NCBI RefSeq assembly: GCF_000348905.1
Contig: NZ_AOFT01000018.1
Span: forward strand, 1-53,498
DNA length: 53,498 bases
DNA from: Bhargavaea cecembensis DSE10
Lineage (GTDB): Bacteria; Bacillota; Bacilli; Bacillales_A; Planococcaceae
Direction of reading: 5' to 3'
A program made the translations under genes and the position numbers. The notes beneath the pieces were generated by a model that searched no databases, was not told where the DNA came from, and worked only from the letters and a program-made list of their open reading frames with translations. This document shows, piece by piece, positions 1 to 8,295 of this stretch. Each line of letters opens with the position of its first letter. Position 1 is the first letter of the stretch.

Positions 1-4
1 TGTC

Positions 5-1393
5 TTATTTCACTTCACTTTTGCCTGCGTTGTTCGGAACCAGGAACAGGATCGACAACAAGGCGAGCACTCCGAAAATGACGTTGGTAATAATCCCGGC
101 GGTTGCCGCCACATCCAGCCCAATGTTGGCTGCGATCGACGCATAGACAGTTCCGGAAATCGCAACCCCGAAAGCAGCCCCGAGGGAACTCGCCATTTTA
201 TAAATCCCCGATGCAGCCCCGATTTTTTCATCCGGGGCATTTGAAACTGCGGTGTCCGTAGATGGCGTCGCATAAATCCCCAATCCCAAACCGAATAAGG
301 CGAATCCGATAATCACGGCGATGGTGTATCCGAGATCCGGCAGGAAGGTCAGCCCCATCAGCCCAACCCCGATCACCGTCAGAATGTTGCCCCAGAGCAT
401 CGGTTTCTTTGCACCAATTCTTTGAAGAATCTTTTCCCCGACACGGATCATAGAAAGGACGGCAATCAGATATCCGATGGAAAGCAGCCCCGATTGAAAC
501 GAAGTATACCCTCTGCCTTCCTGCACATAAGTGTTCGCCACAACAAGTGTTCCGGCAATGGCATTGAGCAGGAAGTTGGAAATGGTGGCCCCCGTGTATG
601 GTCCGTTCTTGAATAGCTTGAAATCAATGAGCGCATTGGGCTTGCCGTTCTCAATTTTAATAAAGACAATCGTGCCGATTAAAGCGACGATGATCAGCGC
701 AATCGTCAGCCAGTTGCTCCATCCCATTTCAGCACCCTGTGTGATGAAAATATTCAATGCAAGCATGGCGATGATAAAAACGACAAGGCCGCCAACATCG
801 AATTTCAGATGACCGGTCTGCTTTGCCTTGCTCTCAGGCGTATCTTTGATCAGCCACAAAGCCAGAACGGCAAAAATGATGGATAAGATGAAAATCCACT
901 TCCATCCCATATAGGTTGCAACCGCTCCGCCAAACAGCGAACAAAGTCCGGAACCGCCCCAAGAACCGATGGACCAGTAGCTGAGTGCCCGCTGCCGGTC
1001 TGCCCCTTCAAAGTAGTCTTTGATCAGGGCAATCGTTGACGGCATGATGCAGGCCGCCGATACGCCCTGGATCACCCGGCCGATAATGAGTAAGATAGAT
1101 CCGTTTGCCAACACTAAGCAGAGAGAACCGACGATGCTCAAAATCAGGCCGACATTCGTTATTTTCTTGCGGCCGATTTTATCGGCAAGACCGCCCGCAG
1201 CCACAATGAAGATGCCCGAGAAAAGGGCAGTCAGGCTGATTGCGATGTTTACCGTTCCTGCTGATACGCCCAGGTCCTCCTGGATTGCCGGAACGATGTT
1301 GACCATGGCCTGGGCAAAAAGCCAGAATGTCAGGACTCCGAATACAATCCCGATGATTAACCTGTTCGTCCCTCGATATGCGGTTTCCATCAT
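5..1393 (-). CDS. norB: MFS multidrug efflux transporter, NorB-like
   Basis: Drug:proton antiporter of the major facilitator superfamily in the cytoplasmic membrane. The protein (462 aa from ATG 1393) is hydrophobic throughout with about 14 predicted helices. It carries the MFS motif A GGLADKIGRKK after the second helix and the family stretch SYWSIGSWGGSGLCSLFGG. From memory it is very close along its full length to staphylococcal NorB (quinolone and other drug export). A GTG at 1399 is also in frame, but AAGGAA at 1400-1405 sits 6 nt before ATG 1393, so I prefer the ATG. Transcribed away from the serine hydrolase at 1560. The family call is firm; the substrate is inferred from similarity. 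Confidence 0.88.
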   Translation of the reverse strand: MMETAYRGTNRLIIGIVFGVLTFWLFAQAMVNIVPAIQEDLGVSAGTVNIAISLTALFSGIFIVAAGGLADKIGRKKITNVGLILSIVGSLCLVLANGSILLIIGRVIQGVSAACIMPSTIALIKDYFEGADRQRALSYWSIGSWGGSGLCSLFGGAVATYMGWKWIFILSIIFAVLALWLIKDTPESKAKQTGHLKFDVGGLVVFIIAMLALNIFITQGAEMGWSNWLTIALIIVALIGTIVFIKIENGKPNALIDFKLFKNGPYTGATISNFLLNAIAGTLVVANTYVQEGRGYTSFQSGLLSIGYLIAVLSMIRVGEKILQRIGAKKPMLWGNILTVIGVGLMGLTFLPDLGYTIAVIIGFALFGLGLGIYATPSTDTAVSNAPDEKIGAASGIYKMASSLGAAFGVAISGTVYASIAANIGLDVAATAGIITNVIFGVLALLSILFLVPNNAGKSEVK

Positions 1394-1559
1394 TCCCACT
1401 TCCTTTGTTTGTCCTCCATTCAGTCTTTGCCGAACAGGCTGACCTATACGCGTACACCCTGTCAGGCATGCTGCCGAAAAAAGTTCTTATTGAGTAAAGG
1501 GCTGCCGGCTGTTTTGTCGAACAGTAAATAAAGGACTGAGCATAGATGGGGGAATACTG

Positions 1560-2612
1560 ATGAAAACCGCACCAAGAAAAGAAGAGACGATGGAATACCG
1601 GCTCGATCAAGCTGCGGAAGAAGGGGGTTTTTCCGGAGCTGCCGGAGCGGATACGGGAGACGGTAAAGTCCAAACATTTGCATGGGGTCTGGCCGACAGG
1701 TCCGGGGAGCGGAAGAACCGGCCGGATACAAAGTTCGGCATTGCATCCGGCTGCAAGGTGTTCACGGCGGTGGCCATCCTCCGGCTCGTGGAGGAAGGAA
1801 AGCTTTCTCTGGAATCGGTACTTGCGGAATGCCTGGACGAAACGTTCCCGAATTTTGACCGGAACATCACTGTCCATCAGCTCCTGACGCATACGTCCGG
1901 CGTGCCGGATTACTTTGATGAAGCGATCATGGACGATTTCGAGGAACTGTGGAAGGAACTTCCGATGTACACGATCCGAAGCCCGGCAGATTTTCTGCCG
2001 CTTTTCCGGGATTCCGGGATGATGTTCGGACCGGGCGAGCGGTTCCACTACAACAATGCGGGCTACATCCTGCTCGGTCTGATTGTCGAGCAGGCGTCCG
2101 GCATGCGCTTCACCGACTATGTGGAGAAGCACGTCTTCCGTCCTGCCGGCATGAAGGATTCCGGCTACTGGCCGCTCGACCGCCTGCCGAGCAACACGGC
2201 CACCGGCTATATTGATGAAGAAGACGGAACATGGAGGACGAATGTCTACTCGCTTCCGGTGCAGGGCGGTTCCGACGGAGGGGCATTCACGACTGTCCCG
2301 GATATGCACAAGTTCTGGGATGCGCTTCTCGGAAGACGCCTGCTCAGGGAAGAACTTACCGCGAAACTGCTTACCCGGCACGCGGCGGACGAGGGCGGTG
2401 ACGGATATGGATACGGGGTCTGGGTCGACATGGAAGACGGACGCGCCGAACGGATCCATGTCATGGGCTACGACCCGGGTGTCAGCTTCCATTCCGCCAT
2501 TTATCCGGCGTCAGGAGCGGTGTTCACCGCTGCCTCGAACAAGTCGGAAGGCGCGTACCCGATGATGGAAGCATTTGAGGGATATCTTCAATCAACGGAG
2601 GGGAACCAATGA
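1560..2612 (+). CDS. Beta-lactamase-family serine hydrolase (class C/PBP-like fold)
   Basis: Member of the beta-lactamase/transpeptidase-like serine hydrolases, 350 aa. The nucleophile motif SxxK is S63-G-C-K66 and the YxN motif is Y164-N-N166. No signal peptide or membrane segment is visible, so it probably acts in the cytoplasm as an esterase or peptidase rather than as a secreted beta-lactamase. An in-frame ATG at 1590 (MEYRLDQ) is an alternative start; neither start has a strong Shine-Dalgarno sequence. It overlaps the next gene by ATGA (2609-2612), so the three genes 1560-3579 are probably one transcript. The substrate cannot be told from sequence. Confidence 0.85.
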   Translation: MKTAPRKEETMEYRLDQAAEEGGFSGAAGADTGDGKVQTFAWGLADRSGERKNRPDTKFGIASGCKVFTAVAILRLVEEGKLSLESVLAECLDETFPNFDRNITVHQLLTHTSGVPDYFDEAIMDDFEELWKELPMYTIRSPADFLPLFRDSGMMFGPGERFHYNNAGYILLGLIVEQASGMRFTDYVEKHVFRPAGMKDSGYWPLDRLPSNTATGYIDEEDGTWRTNVYSLPVQGGSDGGAFTTVPDMHKFWDALLGRRLLREELTAKLLTRHAADEGGDGYGYGVWVDMEDGRAERIHVMGYDPGVSFHSAIYPASGAVFTAASNKSEGAYPMMEAFEGYLQSTEGNQ

Positions 2613-3040
2613 ACCGCATCAATCTGCTGACGCTCGGCGTCGATGATATGGCTGCCTCACTCCGCTTCTACAGGGATGGGCTGGGTTTTGAAACCTCGGC
2701 CGCGGAAGACAATCCCGGCATTGTCTTTTTCAAAAACGGCGGCACCCGCCTGGCGCTTTATCCGCTGGACGAACTGGCCAAGGACATCGATGCAACGGAC
2801 CCTCCGCAGAAAAGCGGATTCTCCGGCATCACGATCGCCTTTAATGCCAAATCGGAAGAGGAAGTGGACGCCGTCATGGATCAGGCCCGTAAGGCCGGAG
2901 GAACCGTGCTGAAAGAGCCGGAAAAGGTCTTCTGGGGCGGCTATTCCGGCTATTTCGCGGATCCGGACGGCTATGTATGGGAAGTCGCTTACGGACCCAA
3001 CTGGCAGTTTGACGGGCAGGACATGCTCGTCATCGATTGA
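2609..3040 (+). CDS. VOC-family (glyoxalase/bleomycin-resistance fold) protein
   Basis: Small 143-aa protein with the vicinal-oxygen-chelate fold: an N-terminal NLLTLGVDDMAASLRFYRDGLGF segment (split here: NLLTLGVDDMAAS then LRFYRDGLGF) and a C-terminal FADPDGYVWEVAY strand, both hallmarks of the family. Such proteins include glyoxalases, dioxygenases and drug-binding proteins, and the sequence alone does not say which. Translation is coupled to the serine hydrolase through a 4-base overlap and the gene is preceded by GGAGGGG. Confidence 0.85.
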   Translation: MNRINLLTLGVDDMAASLRFYRDGLGFETSAAEDNPGIVFFKNGGTRLALYPLDELAKDIDATDPPQKSGFSGITIAFNAKSEEEVDAVMDQARKAGGTVLKEPEKVFWGGYSGYFADPDGYVWEVAYGPNWQFDGQDMLVID

Positions 3041-3051
3041 GGGGGAACGCA

Positions 3052-3579
3052 ATGAGCATCGGTAAAGCATACCTGACGGCTGTCCGCGGCAGGTTCAATC
3101 AGCTAAAAGATCTCGGGGACAGGGCAGTTGCCCAGCTTGACGGGCAGGACATCCACTATGTACCGGGGCCGGAGTCCAACAGTATTGCGGTGATTGTCCG
3201 CCATCTTTCCGGAAATATGATTTCCAGATGGACGGACTTCCTCACGACAGACGGTGAAAAGCCCGACCGAAACCGGGACGGGGAATTCGAAACCGTATCT
3301 GTTACAAAGGCGGAGCTGCAGGAAATCTCCGAAGCGGGATGGAAGCTCCTTTTTGGAGCGCTGGATAGTCTTGAAGAAGAGGATCTGCTGAAAAAGATCC
3401 TGATCCGCGGAGAGCCTCATACTGTGATTGAAGCAATGGAGCGCCATTTGAGCCATGTCGCCTTCCATATCGGCCAGATCGTCTACATTGCCAAGATGCT
3501 GAAGGGCGAGAACTGGGAAATGCTCAGCATTCCAAAAGGCCAATCAGAGGCATACCGGACAAAGACGCCGGGGCAATAA
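3052..3579 (+). CDS. DinB/YfiT-like four-helix protein (DUF1572 type)
   Basis: Helical 175-aa protein resembling the DinB/DUF1572 group of putative metal-binding four-helix-bundle proteins. The conserved pieces are SNSIAVIVRHLSGNM near residues 50-60 and a C-terminal ERHLSHVAFHIGQIVYIAK segment, whose histidines would be metal ligands. Biochemical role unknown; relatives are often thiol transferases or stress proteins. I chose ATG 3052 because GAGGGGG lies 6 nt upstream; a longer frame opening at TTG 3037 would overlap the preceding stop. Last gene before a clear terminator. Confidence 0.75.
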   Translation: MSIGKAYLTAVRGRFNQLKDLGDRAVAQLDGQDIHYVPGPESNSIAVIVRHLSGNMISRWTDFLTTDGEKPDRNRDGEFETVSVTKAELQEISEAGWKLLFGALDSLEEEDLLKKILIRGEPHTVIEAMERHLSHVAFHIGQIVYIAKMLKGENWEMLSIPKGQSEAYRTKTPGQ

Positions 3580-3593
3580 CGTGAGATATAATA

Positions 3594-3624
3594 AACTCAC
3601 CCGAATCCGCGGGTGAGTTCTTTT
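3594..3624 (+). terminator. Rho-independent terminator after the 1560-3579 operon
   Basis: Perfect 10-bp stem AACTCACCCG (3594-3603) with CGGGTGAGTT (3610-3619), 6-nt loop, then CTTTT. Confidence 0.85.
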
Positions 3625-3638
3625 ATGGAGGCATTCAG

Positions 3639-4256
3639 ATGAACGAACATGAAACAGACCGGCTGCTCGGCATCCGGACGGCGGGCGTCCAGGACTGGGG
3701 CATCCGCTCCATCCATGACAACCGGTACGAAGCGACCCCTTACGAAGGGCTGGGTGCTCTGCTGGATGAATACCGGCCCGGCAAGACAAGTTCTGTCGTG
3801 GACTTCGGATGTGGCAAGGGGCGGACGGCCTTTTACATCAACCACAGGACCGGGGCAGCGGTAACCGGAGTGGAAATGGACGGCCAGCTTTATCTGGATT
3901 CACTGGAAAACCGGGATTTGTATATGATAAAGAAAAAGAACCGGCTAAAGGGGTCGGTCACATTCATCCGCTGCAGGGCTGAAGAATACCGCGTGAAGCC
4001 TCTCGATGATGTCTTCTATTTCTTTAATCCGTTTTCGGTCAGCCTGTTTGCCAAGGTGGTCTCAAATATCCTGAAGTCGGTGGAGGAACGGCCGCGGATG
4101 GTTGATCTCATCTTGTATTATCCGACGCTCGATTACCTCAGCCACCTCGAAAACCATTCTCCGTTTCTCCATATGAAGGACGTCCCTGTGCCGGGGCTCG
4201 TGGAGAAAAATCCCAATGAACGATTTTCCCTCTGGCGGTTCGAACGTTTCACGTGA
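3639..4256 (+). CDS. Class I SAM-dependent methyltransferase
   Basis: 205-aa Rossmann-type methyltransferase. SAM-binding motif I is VVDFGCGKGR (residues 53-62), followed by the acidic strand GVEMD that usually holds the ribose hydroxyls. A later DVFYFFNPFS segment matches the motif IV/post-IV region of small unassigned methyltransferases. Strong RBS TGGAGG at 3626-3631. The substrate is not evident. Monocistronic between the terminator at 3594-3624 and the flavin reductase. Confidence 0.82.
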   Translation: MNEHETDRLLGIRTAGVQDWGIRSIHDNRYEATPYEGLGALLDEYRPGKTSSVVDFGCGKGRTAFYINHRTGAAVTGVEMDGQLYLDSLENRDLYMIKKKNRLKGSVTFIRCRAEEYRVKPLDDVFYFFNPFSVSLFAKVVSNILKSVEERPRMVDLILYYPTLDYLSHLENHSPFLHMKDVPVPGLVEKNPNERFSLWRFERFT

Positions 4257-4357
4257 AACAGAAAAGCGTCCATGTCGAAAAATGTTGGACGGTTCTGATA
4301 TAGTTGGGCTGTATGGAAGTCCTGAAAACCCTCCCAAGGAAAGAGGTGAATACATAA

Positions 4358-4849
4358 ATGAACAACGAGAAAATTAATGATTTCAAGCAAGTGATGGGGA
4401 ATTACCCGACCGGCGTGACGGTTATTACAACAACAGCACCGGATGGAACACCCGTCGGCATGACGGTCAACTCGTTCGCGTCCGTGTCGCTCGACCCGAT
4501 GCTGATCCTCTGGTCGATCGACAAACGGGTCTCCACTTACAATATATTCACGAACGCCAAGCAGTTTGCGGTCCATATCCTGGCCGCGGACCAGGCGGAA
4601 TTGTGCGCCCTGTTCGCGAGCCATGGCCTGGACCGGTTCAAAAACAGTGATTGGGAGATGTCGGCGGAAGGCCTGCCGATCATCAAAGGTGCAGCAGGCG
4701 TTCTTCATTGCGGCATGCATACAACGGTCGGGGGCGGCGACCACCGCATCCTCATCGGCCAAGTCAAGCACATCGATAACCATGGGAAAGAACCGCTGCT
4801 CTACCACCGGCGCAAATTCGATGCCATCCCTGAGTCGTTCTACGAATAA
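4358..4849 (+). CDS. Flavin reductase-like FMN-binding protein
   Basis: 163-aa flavin reductase domain protein (HpaC/DIM6 type). These dimers reduce or bind FMN/FAD using NAD(P)H and often supply reduced flavin to a monooxygenase. Seen: the N-terminal NYPTGVTVITT and the VGMTVNSFASVSLDPMLILW block that forms the FMN pocket, and the C-terminal GGGDHRILIGQVKHID strand. Preceded by AAAGAGGTG. No partner oxygenase lies next to it, so the electron acceptor is unknown. Confidence 0.88.
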   Translation: MNNEKINDFKQVMGNYPTGVTVITTTAPDGTPVGMTVNSFASVSLDPMLILWSIDKRVSTYNIFTNAKQFAVHILAADQAELCALFASHGLDRFKNSDWEMSAEGLPIIKGAAGVLHCGMHTTVGGGDHRILIGQVKHIDNHGKEPLLYHRRKFDAIPESFYE

Positions 4850-4878
4850 GATCATTGGACAGAAGCAGCTCTTTGATC

Positions 4879-4926
4879 GGCTCCCCGGAACGCCCAACGA
4901 TGTTCGGGCCTTCCCGGGAGCCTTTT
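4879..4926 (+). terminator. Rho-independent terminator after the flavin reductase gene
   Basis: GGCTCCCCGGAA (4879-4890) pairs with TTCCCGGGAGCC (4911-4922) with one mismatch, followed by TTTT. Confidence 0.8.
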
Positions 4927-5040
4927 ATATGTACAAAGAACCAAAATAATAATTGTTATCCATAACCACGCCGGCTGTATAGGCGCGGGTGACTGTTTTC
5001 GTTATAATGGGAACAATGAAAAACGGAGGAAGGTGACGGA

Positions 5041-5685
5041 GTGGAAAAATTTACAGAAAAAGAACTGCTTGATGTGCTGGGAGAACTGTTCTCCGATGAA
5101 ATTTCAATCGGTGTCACCGATACCGAACAATATATCTATTACCGTCCAAGCAAACGGGTCGATCTGAAAATCCGGCCGGGCGATCCGGTAAAGGAAGGAA
5201 CGATTGCCCACAAGGCACTTTCCTCCGGACAGAAGGAATCCGAATTCATCGACCGCCAAGTGTTCGGCGTCCCGTACCATGGCATGGCCGTGCCATTCCA
5301 TCAGGGCGGAGAACTGCAGGGAACGGTACTCGCTGTTTATCCGACCTACACCGAAGGCAAGTCGGTCGTGACCATCAAAACGGAAGACGGCTGGAAGCCG
5401 GTGCCGTTCGGAGACGTCAAATACTTTGAAGTAAAGGACCGCAAGACGCAGGTCGTCACAAAAAGCCTGACGGGCACCCATAAAAATACGCTCCAGGAAT
5501 TCGAGTATGTTCTTCCGAGGGATATGTTCGTCCGCTGCCACCGTTCATTTATCGTGAACGTCCATCACATCAGGGAAATCTATCCGGACTCGCACTCGAC
5601 GTTCCTGCTGGAGATGGACAACGGAGACCGCGTTCCGGTGAGTCAATCCTATTCCAGTTATTTCAGGAAAATTCTAGGATACTGA
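5041..5685 (+). CDS. LytTR-family transcriptional regulator with an N-terminal sensor-like domain
   Basis: 214-aa predicted DNA-binding regulator. Residues about 105-213 form a LytTR domain (GDVKYFEVKDRKTQVVT, then EFEYVLPRDMFVRCHRSFIVNV, shown in pieces of one block, and DNGDRVPVSQSYSSYFR). The first 100 residues are not a response-regulator receiver: the phospho-acceptor Asp pattern is absent. They look like a small ligand-sensing fold (GVPYHGMAVPFHQGGELQGT). The gene starts at GTG 5041 behind GGAGGAAGG; a perfect -10 TATAAT lies at 5003-5008 but no good -35. It ends 162 bp before the CoA-transferase, pointing to that gene as a probable target. Target and ligand are inferences. Confidence 0.82.
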   Translation: MEKFTEKELLDVLGELFSDEISIGVTDTEQYIYYRPSKRVDLKIRPGDPVKEGTIAHKALSSGQKESEFIDRQVFGVPYHGMAVPFHQGGELQGTVLAVYPTYTEGKSVVTIKTEDGWKPVPFGDVKYFEVKDRKTQVVTKSLTGTHKNTLQEFEYVLPRDMFVRCHRSFIVNVHHIREIYPDSHSTFLLEMDNGDRVPVSQSYSSYFRKILGY

Positions 5686-5759
5686 AATTGTGCGGTTTTA
5701 GTCACATTTTTCTGTGGGTAAAACATGAAACCGGCTTTTCTGACCAAAAACCTCTTCCA

Positions 5760-5773
5760 TGAAAGCGTTTTAG
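5760..5773 (+). promoter_or_regulatory. Candidate cre site (CcpA binding) upstream of the CoA-transferase
   Basis: TGAAAGCGTTTTAG matches the catabolite-responsive-element pattern TGWNANCGNTNWCA at 12 of 14 positions, including the central CG. It lies 75 bp before the start codon. Carbon-catabolite control would fit an acetate/succinyl-CoA gene. Inferred from the motif only. Confidence 0.5.
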
Positions 5774-5847
5774 GGAATAATGAGAATAAGATAATTTATA
5801 CTTGCTCCTAATTCCAACTAAAACTTTCAGAAGAGGTTGATTATACG

Positions 5848-7371
5848 ATGACTAACATTCAACTTGATCGCATTGAAAACGAAGCATTGCGCAATCGTGT
5901 TGTGACCCCTGAGGAGGCAGCTTCCTGGATCGGGGACGGCATGACGCTCGGCCTCAGCGGCTTTACCCGTGCAGGTGACGTGAAAGCGGTTCCGTTCGCA
6001 CTGGTTGACCGTGCCAAAGAGAATGGCTTCAAAGTGAACGTCTTTACCGGGGCTTCCCTCGGTTCGGACGTCGACACGCTGTTCGCCGAGGCGGGCATCG
6101 TCAACAAGCGCCTTCCGTTCCAGGCGGATCCGACGATGCGCAAAAGCATCAATGCCGGCGATATGTTCTTCGTTGACCAGCATCTTTCCCATACGGCTGA
6201 GCTTGTGCGCTCGGGCGTCATGGGGCCGATCGACTTTGCAATTGTCGAAGCGGTAGCGGTCAAGGAAGACGGCACGATCATTCCGACGACATCCGTCGGC
6301 AACTCGTCCCTCTTTGCCACTCATGCGAAAAACATCATTGTAGAAATCAATATGGCCCAGACCCCGCTTCTGGAAGGCATCCATGATATTTATGAGCCGG
6401 GCAAGCAGGGTGCACGCGGACCGATTCCGCTCGAAAAAGCGGATGACCGCATCGGCGTGCCGGGCATCAAAGTGGATCCTGAGCTGATCCGCGGAATTGT
6501 CTTTACTGAGCAGGCGGATTCCCCGTCCACAATCGTCCAGCCGGATGAGGAAACAAAGATCATGGCAGACCACCTGCTGGACTTCCTCCGCAAGGAAATC
6601 GAGCTCGGCCGCCTCGACGAAACGCTCGCCCCGCTCCAGTCGGGAATCGGCAGCGTGGCCAATGCCGTCCTTCACGGCATGATCGACTCCGAGTTCAAGA
6701 ATCTTGAAGTTTATTCGGAAGTGCTTCAGGATGCGGTATTCGACCTGATCGATGCCGGCAAGGTCGACTTTGCTTCGTGCTGCTCAATCACGCTTTCCGA
6801 CGAGAAGATGAAGCAGGTCTTCGGCAACTTTGAACAGTATCGCGACAAGCTGATCATGCGCCCTCAGGAAATGTCAAACCACCCTGAAGTGATCCGCCGA
6901 CTCGGCCTGATCTCGATCAACACGGCACTTGAGTTCGACATCTACGGAAACGTCAACTCCACGCACGTGTCCGGCACGAAAATGATGAACGGCATCGGCG
7001 GCTCGGGCGACTTTGCACGGAACGCGCGCCTCGCGATCTTCGTCACGAAGTCGGTTGCCAAAGGCGGCAACATCTCCAGCATCGTGCCATTCGTCTCACA
7101 TACGGATCACACCGAGCATGACGTGGACGTCGTCGTCACTGAACAGGGCTACGCGGACCTCCGCGGCCTTGCACCGCGTGAGCGCGTTCCGCTCATCATC
7201 GAAAACTGCGTGCATCCGGACTACAAAAAGCAGCTCTGGGCGTACTACCAGGAAGCGCTCGAGCGCGGCGGCCAGACGCCTCATGTTCTCGAGAAAGCCT
7301 TCTCCTGGCATCAGCACCTTGCCGAGCACGGCACGATGAAGATGGAAAAGGAAGCCGCCGGAGTAAAATAA
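5848..7371 (+). CDS. Succinyl-CoA:acetate CoA-transferase / acetyl-CoA hydrolase family
   Basis: 507-aa class I CoA-transferase of the AarC/Cat1 family, which moves CoA between succinate and acetate (or hydrolyses acetyl-CoA) in acetate or TCA-bypass metabolism. Seen: the glycine-rich GASLGSDVDTLF near residue 68, LQSGIGSVANAVLHG at 264-277, and the expected catalytic glutamate E291 in VYSEVLQD (AarC uses Glu294 in the same context). The motif GIGGSGDFARN near residue 380 is also typical. The length matches the family. Good RBS AGAAGAGG. A cre-like site lies upstream and a LytTR regulator gene immediately precedes it. Confidence 0.9.
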   Translation: MTNIQLDRIENEALRNRVVTPEEAASWIGDGMTLGLSGFTRAGDVKAVPFALVDRAKENGFKVNVFTGASLGSDVDTLFAEAGIVNKRLPFQADPTMRKSINAGDMFFVDQHLSHTAELVRSGVMGPIDFAIVEAVAVKEDGTIIPTTSVGNSSLFATHAKNIIVEINMAQTPLLEGIHDIYEPGKQGARGPIPLEKADDRIGVPGIKVDPELIRGIVFTEQADSPSTIVQPDEETKIMADHLLDFLRKEIELGRLDETLAPLQSGIGSVANAVLHGMIDSEFKNLEVYSEVLQDAVFDLIDAGKVDFASCCSITLSDEKMKQVFGNFEQYRDKLIMRPQEMSNHPEVIRRLGLISINTALEFDIYGNVNSTHVSGTKMMNGIGGSGDFARNARLAIFVTKSVAKGGNISSIVPFVSHTDHTEHDVDVVVTEQGYADLRGLAPRERVPLIIENCVHPDYKKQLWAYYQEALERGGQTPHVLEKAFSWHQHLAEHGTMKMEKEAAGVK

Positions 7372-7381
7372 GAGCCATCCG

Positions 7382-7415
7382 CCCCTGCCCGTTTTGCGGC
7401 AGGGGTTTCTTGTTT
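7382..7415 (+). terminator. Rho-independent terminator after the CoA-transferase gene
   Basis: CCCCTGCC (7382-7389) pairs with GGCAGGGG (7398-7405), followed by TTTCTTGTTT. Confidence 0.85.
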
Positions 7416-7488
7416 GGCTGTGTCATGACAGGTCATCTGCTTCCCTGATATGATGATAGGAAATGCGGTCCATGGAAGGGGTATGGAT

Positions 7489-8034
7489 ATGAAAGCTTTG
7501 CTGAATGTAGATTACACGATCGACTTCGTCGCCGATGACGGTAAGCTGACCTGCGGCAAGCCCGGACAGGCGATCGAGGGGGAAGTCGTGCGGCTGACCC
7601 GCGAATTCCTGGAGCGGGGGGACTATGTCGTCTTCGCAATCGACCGGCATGAAGAAGGCGACACCTGCCATCCGGAAAGCAAGCTGTTCCCGCCGCACAA
7701 CATCGCCGGCACCGAAGGCCGGGACCTTTACGGGGAACTCCAGGCGGTGTTCGAAGCCCATCGGCATGATGAAAATGTCCATTACATGGACAAGACCCGC
7801 TACAGCGCATTCGCGGGAACCGACCTGGAGATCAAACTGCGCGAGCGGGGCATTACGGAACTTCACATCGTCGGCGTCTGCACGGATATTTGCGTGCTCC
7901 ACACCGCGGTGGATGCCTACAACAAAGGCTTTTCCATCACCATCCACAAAGATGCGGTGGCCAGCTTTAACCCGGCCGGACATGAATGGGCGCTGGAACA
8001 TTTTACGAATACGCTTGGCGCAAAAGTCGTCTGA
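7489..8034 (+). CDS. pncA: Nicotinamidase (isochorismatase-like cysteine hydrolase)
   Basis: Hydrolyses nicotinamide to nicotinate for NAD salvage in the cytoplasm. From ATG 7489 the 181-aa protein shows the whole active site: D8, K102 and nucleophile C135 (in GVCTDICVLH), plus metal ligands D52, H54, H61 and H70. It is close along its length to B. subtilis PncA (YueJ), including EGDTCHPESKLFPPHNI and YMDKTRYSAFAGTDLE. AAGGGG lies 7 nt before this ATG; the in-frame ATGs at 7450 and 7483 lack such spacing. Single-gene transcript ending at a terminator. Confidence 0.92.
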   Translation: MKALLNVDYTIDFVADDGKLTCGKPGQAIEGEVVRLTREFLERGDYVVFAIDRHEEGDTCHPESKLFPPHNIAGTEGRDLYGELQAVFEAHRHDENVHYMDKTRYSAFAGTDLEIKLRERGITELHIVGVCTDICVLHTAVDAYNKGFSITIHKDAVASFNPAGHEWALEHFTNTLGAKVV

Positions 8035-8042
8035 GCATCTCC

Positions 8043-8076
8043 ATCCCCGGGACCATGAGGCGGTCCGGGGATTTTT
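8043..8076 (+). terminator. Rho-independent terminator after pncA
   Basis: ATCCCCGGGACC (8043-8054) pairs with GGTCCGGGGAT (8061-8071, one bulged base), then TTTTT. Confidence 0.82.
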
Positions 8077-8134
8077 GTTTCCCGCGATGGGCAGGCTGGA
8101 AAGGGACAGCTGAATGCAGAATTTGATATGATTC

Positions 8135-8252
8135 TATAATTGGTGCCCGGACGATTGGGAAGGATGGCATATTGTCCGGGCCGCCGGGTATCTTTACTAT
8201 GGAATGCGGCCGGTTTCCCGACGGCGCAACCACATTTAAAGCGGCTCCGCTT
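8135..8252 (+). promoter_or_regulatory. -10 element and structured 5' leader of the ATP-grasp gene
   Basis: A perfect TATAAT is at 8135-8140; I see no convincing -35. Between it and the start codon at 8296 the leader holds two stable hairpins: GCCCGGAC (8145-8152) with GTCCGGGC (8174-8181), and AAGCGG (8239-8244) with CCGCTT (8247-8252). No named riboswitch pattern was recognised. Confidence 0.4.
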
Positions 8253-8295
8253 ATCTTCCTTAAATGGGCTGCAATACATAATTTTGGAGGAAACC

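Noticed and set aside
5686-5847. LytTR direct-repeat operator upstream of the CoA-transferase
   Set aside because: Two T-rich look-alikes at 5707 and 5735 are 28 bp apart, not the 21-22 bp expected for LytTR half-sites, and do not match the consensus.
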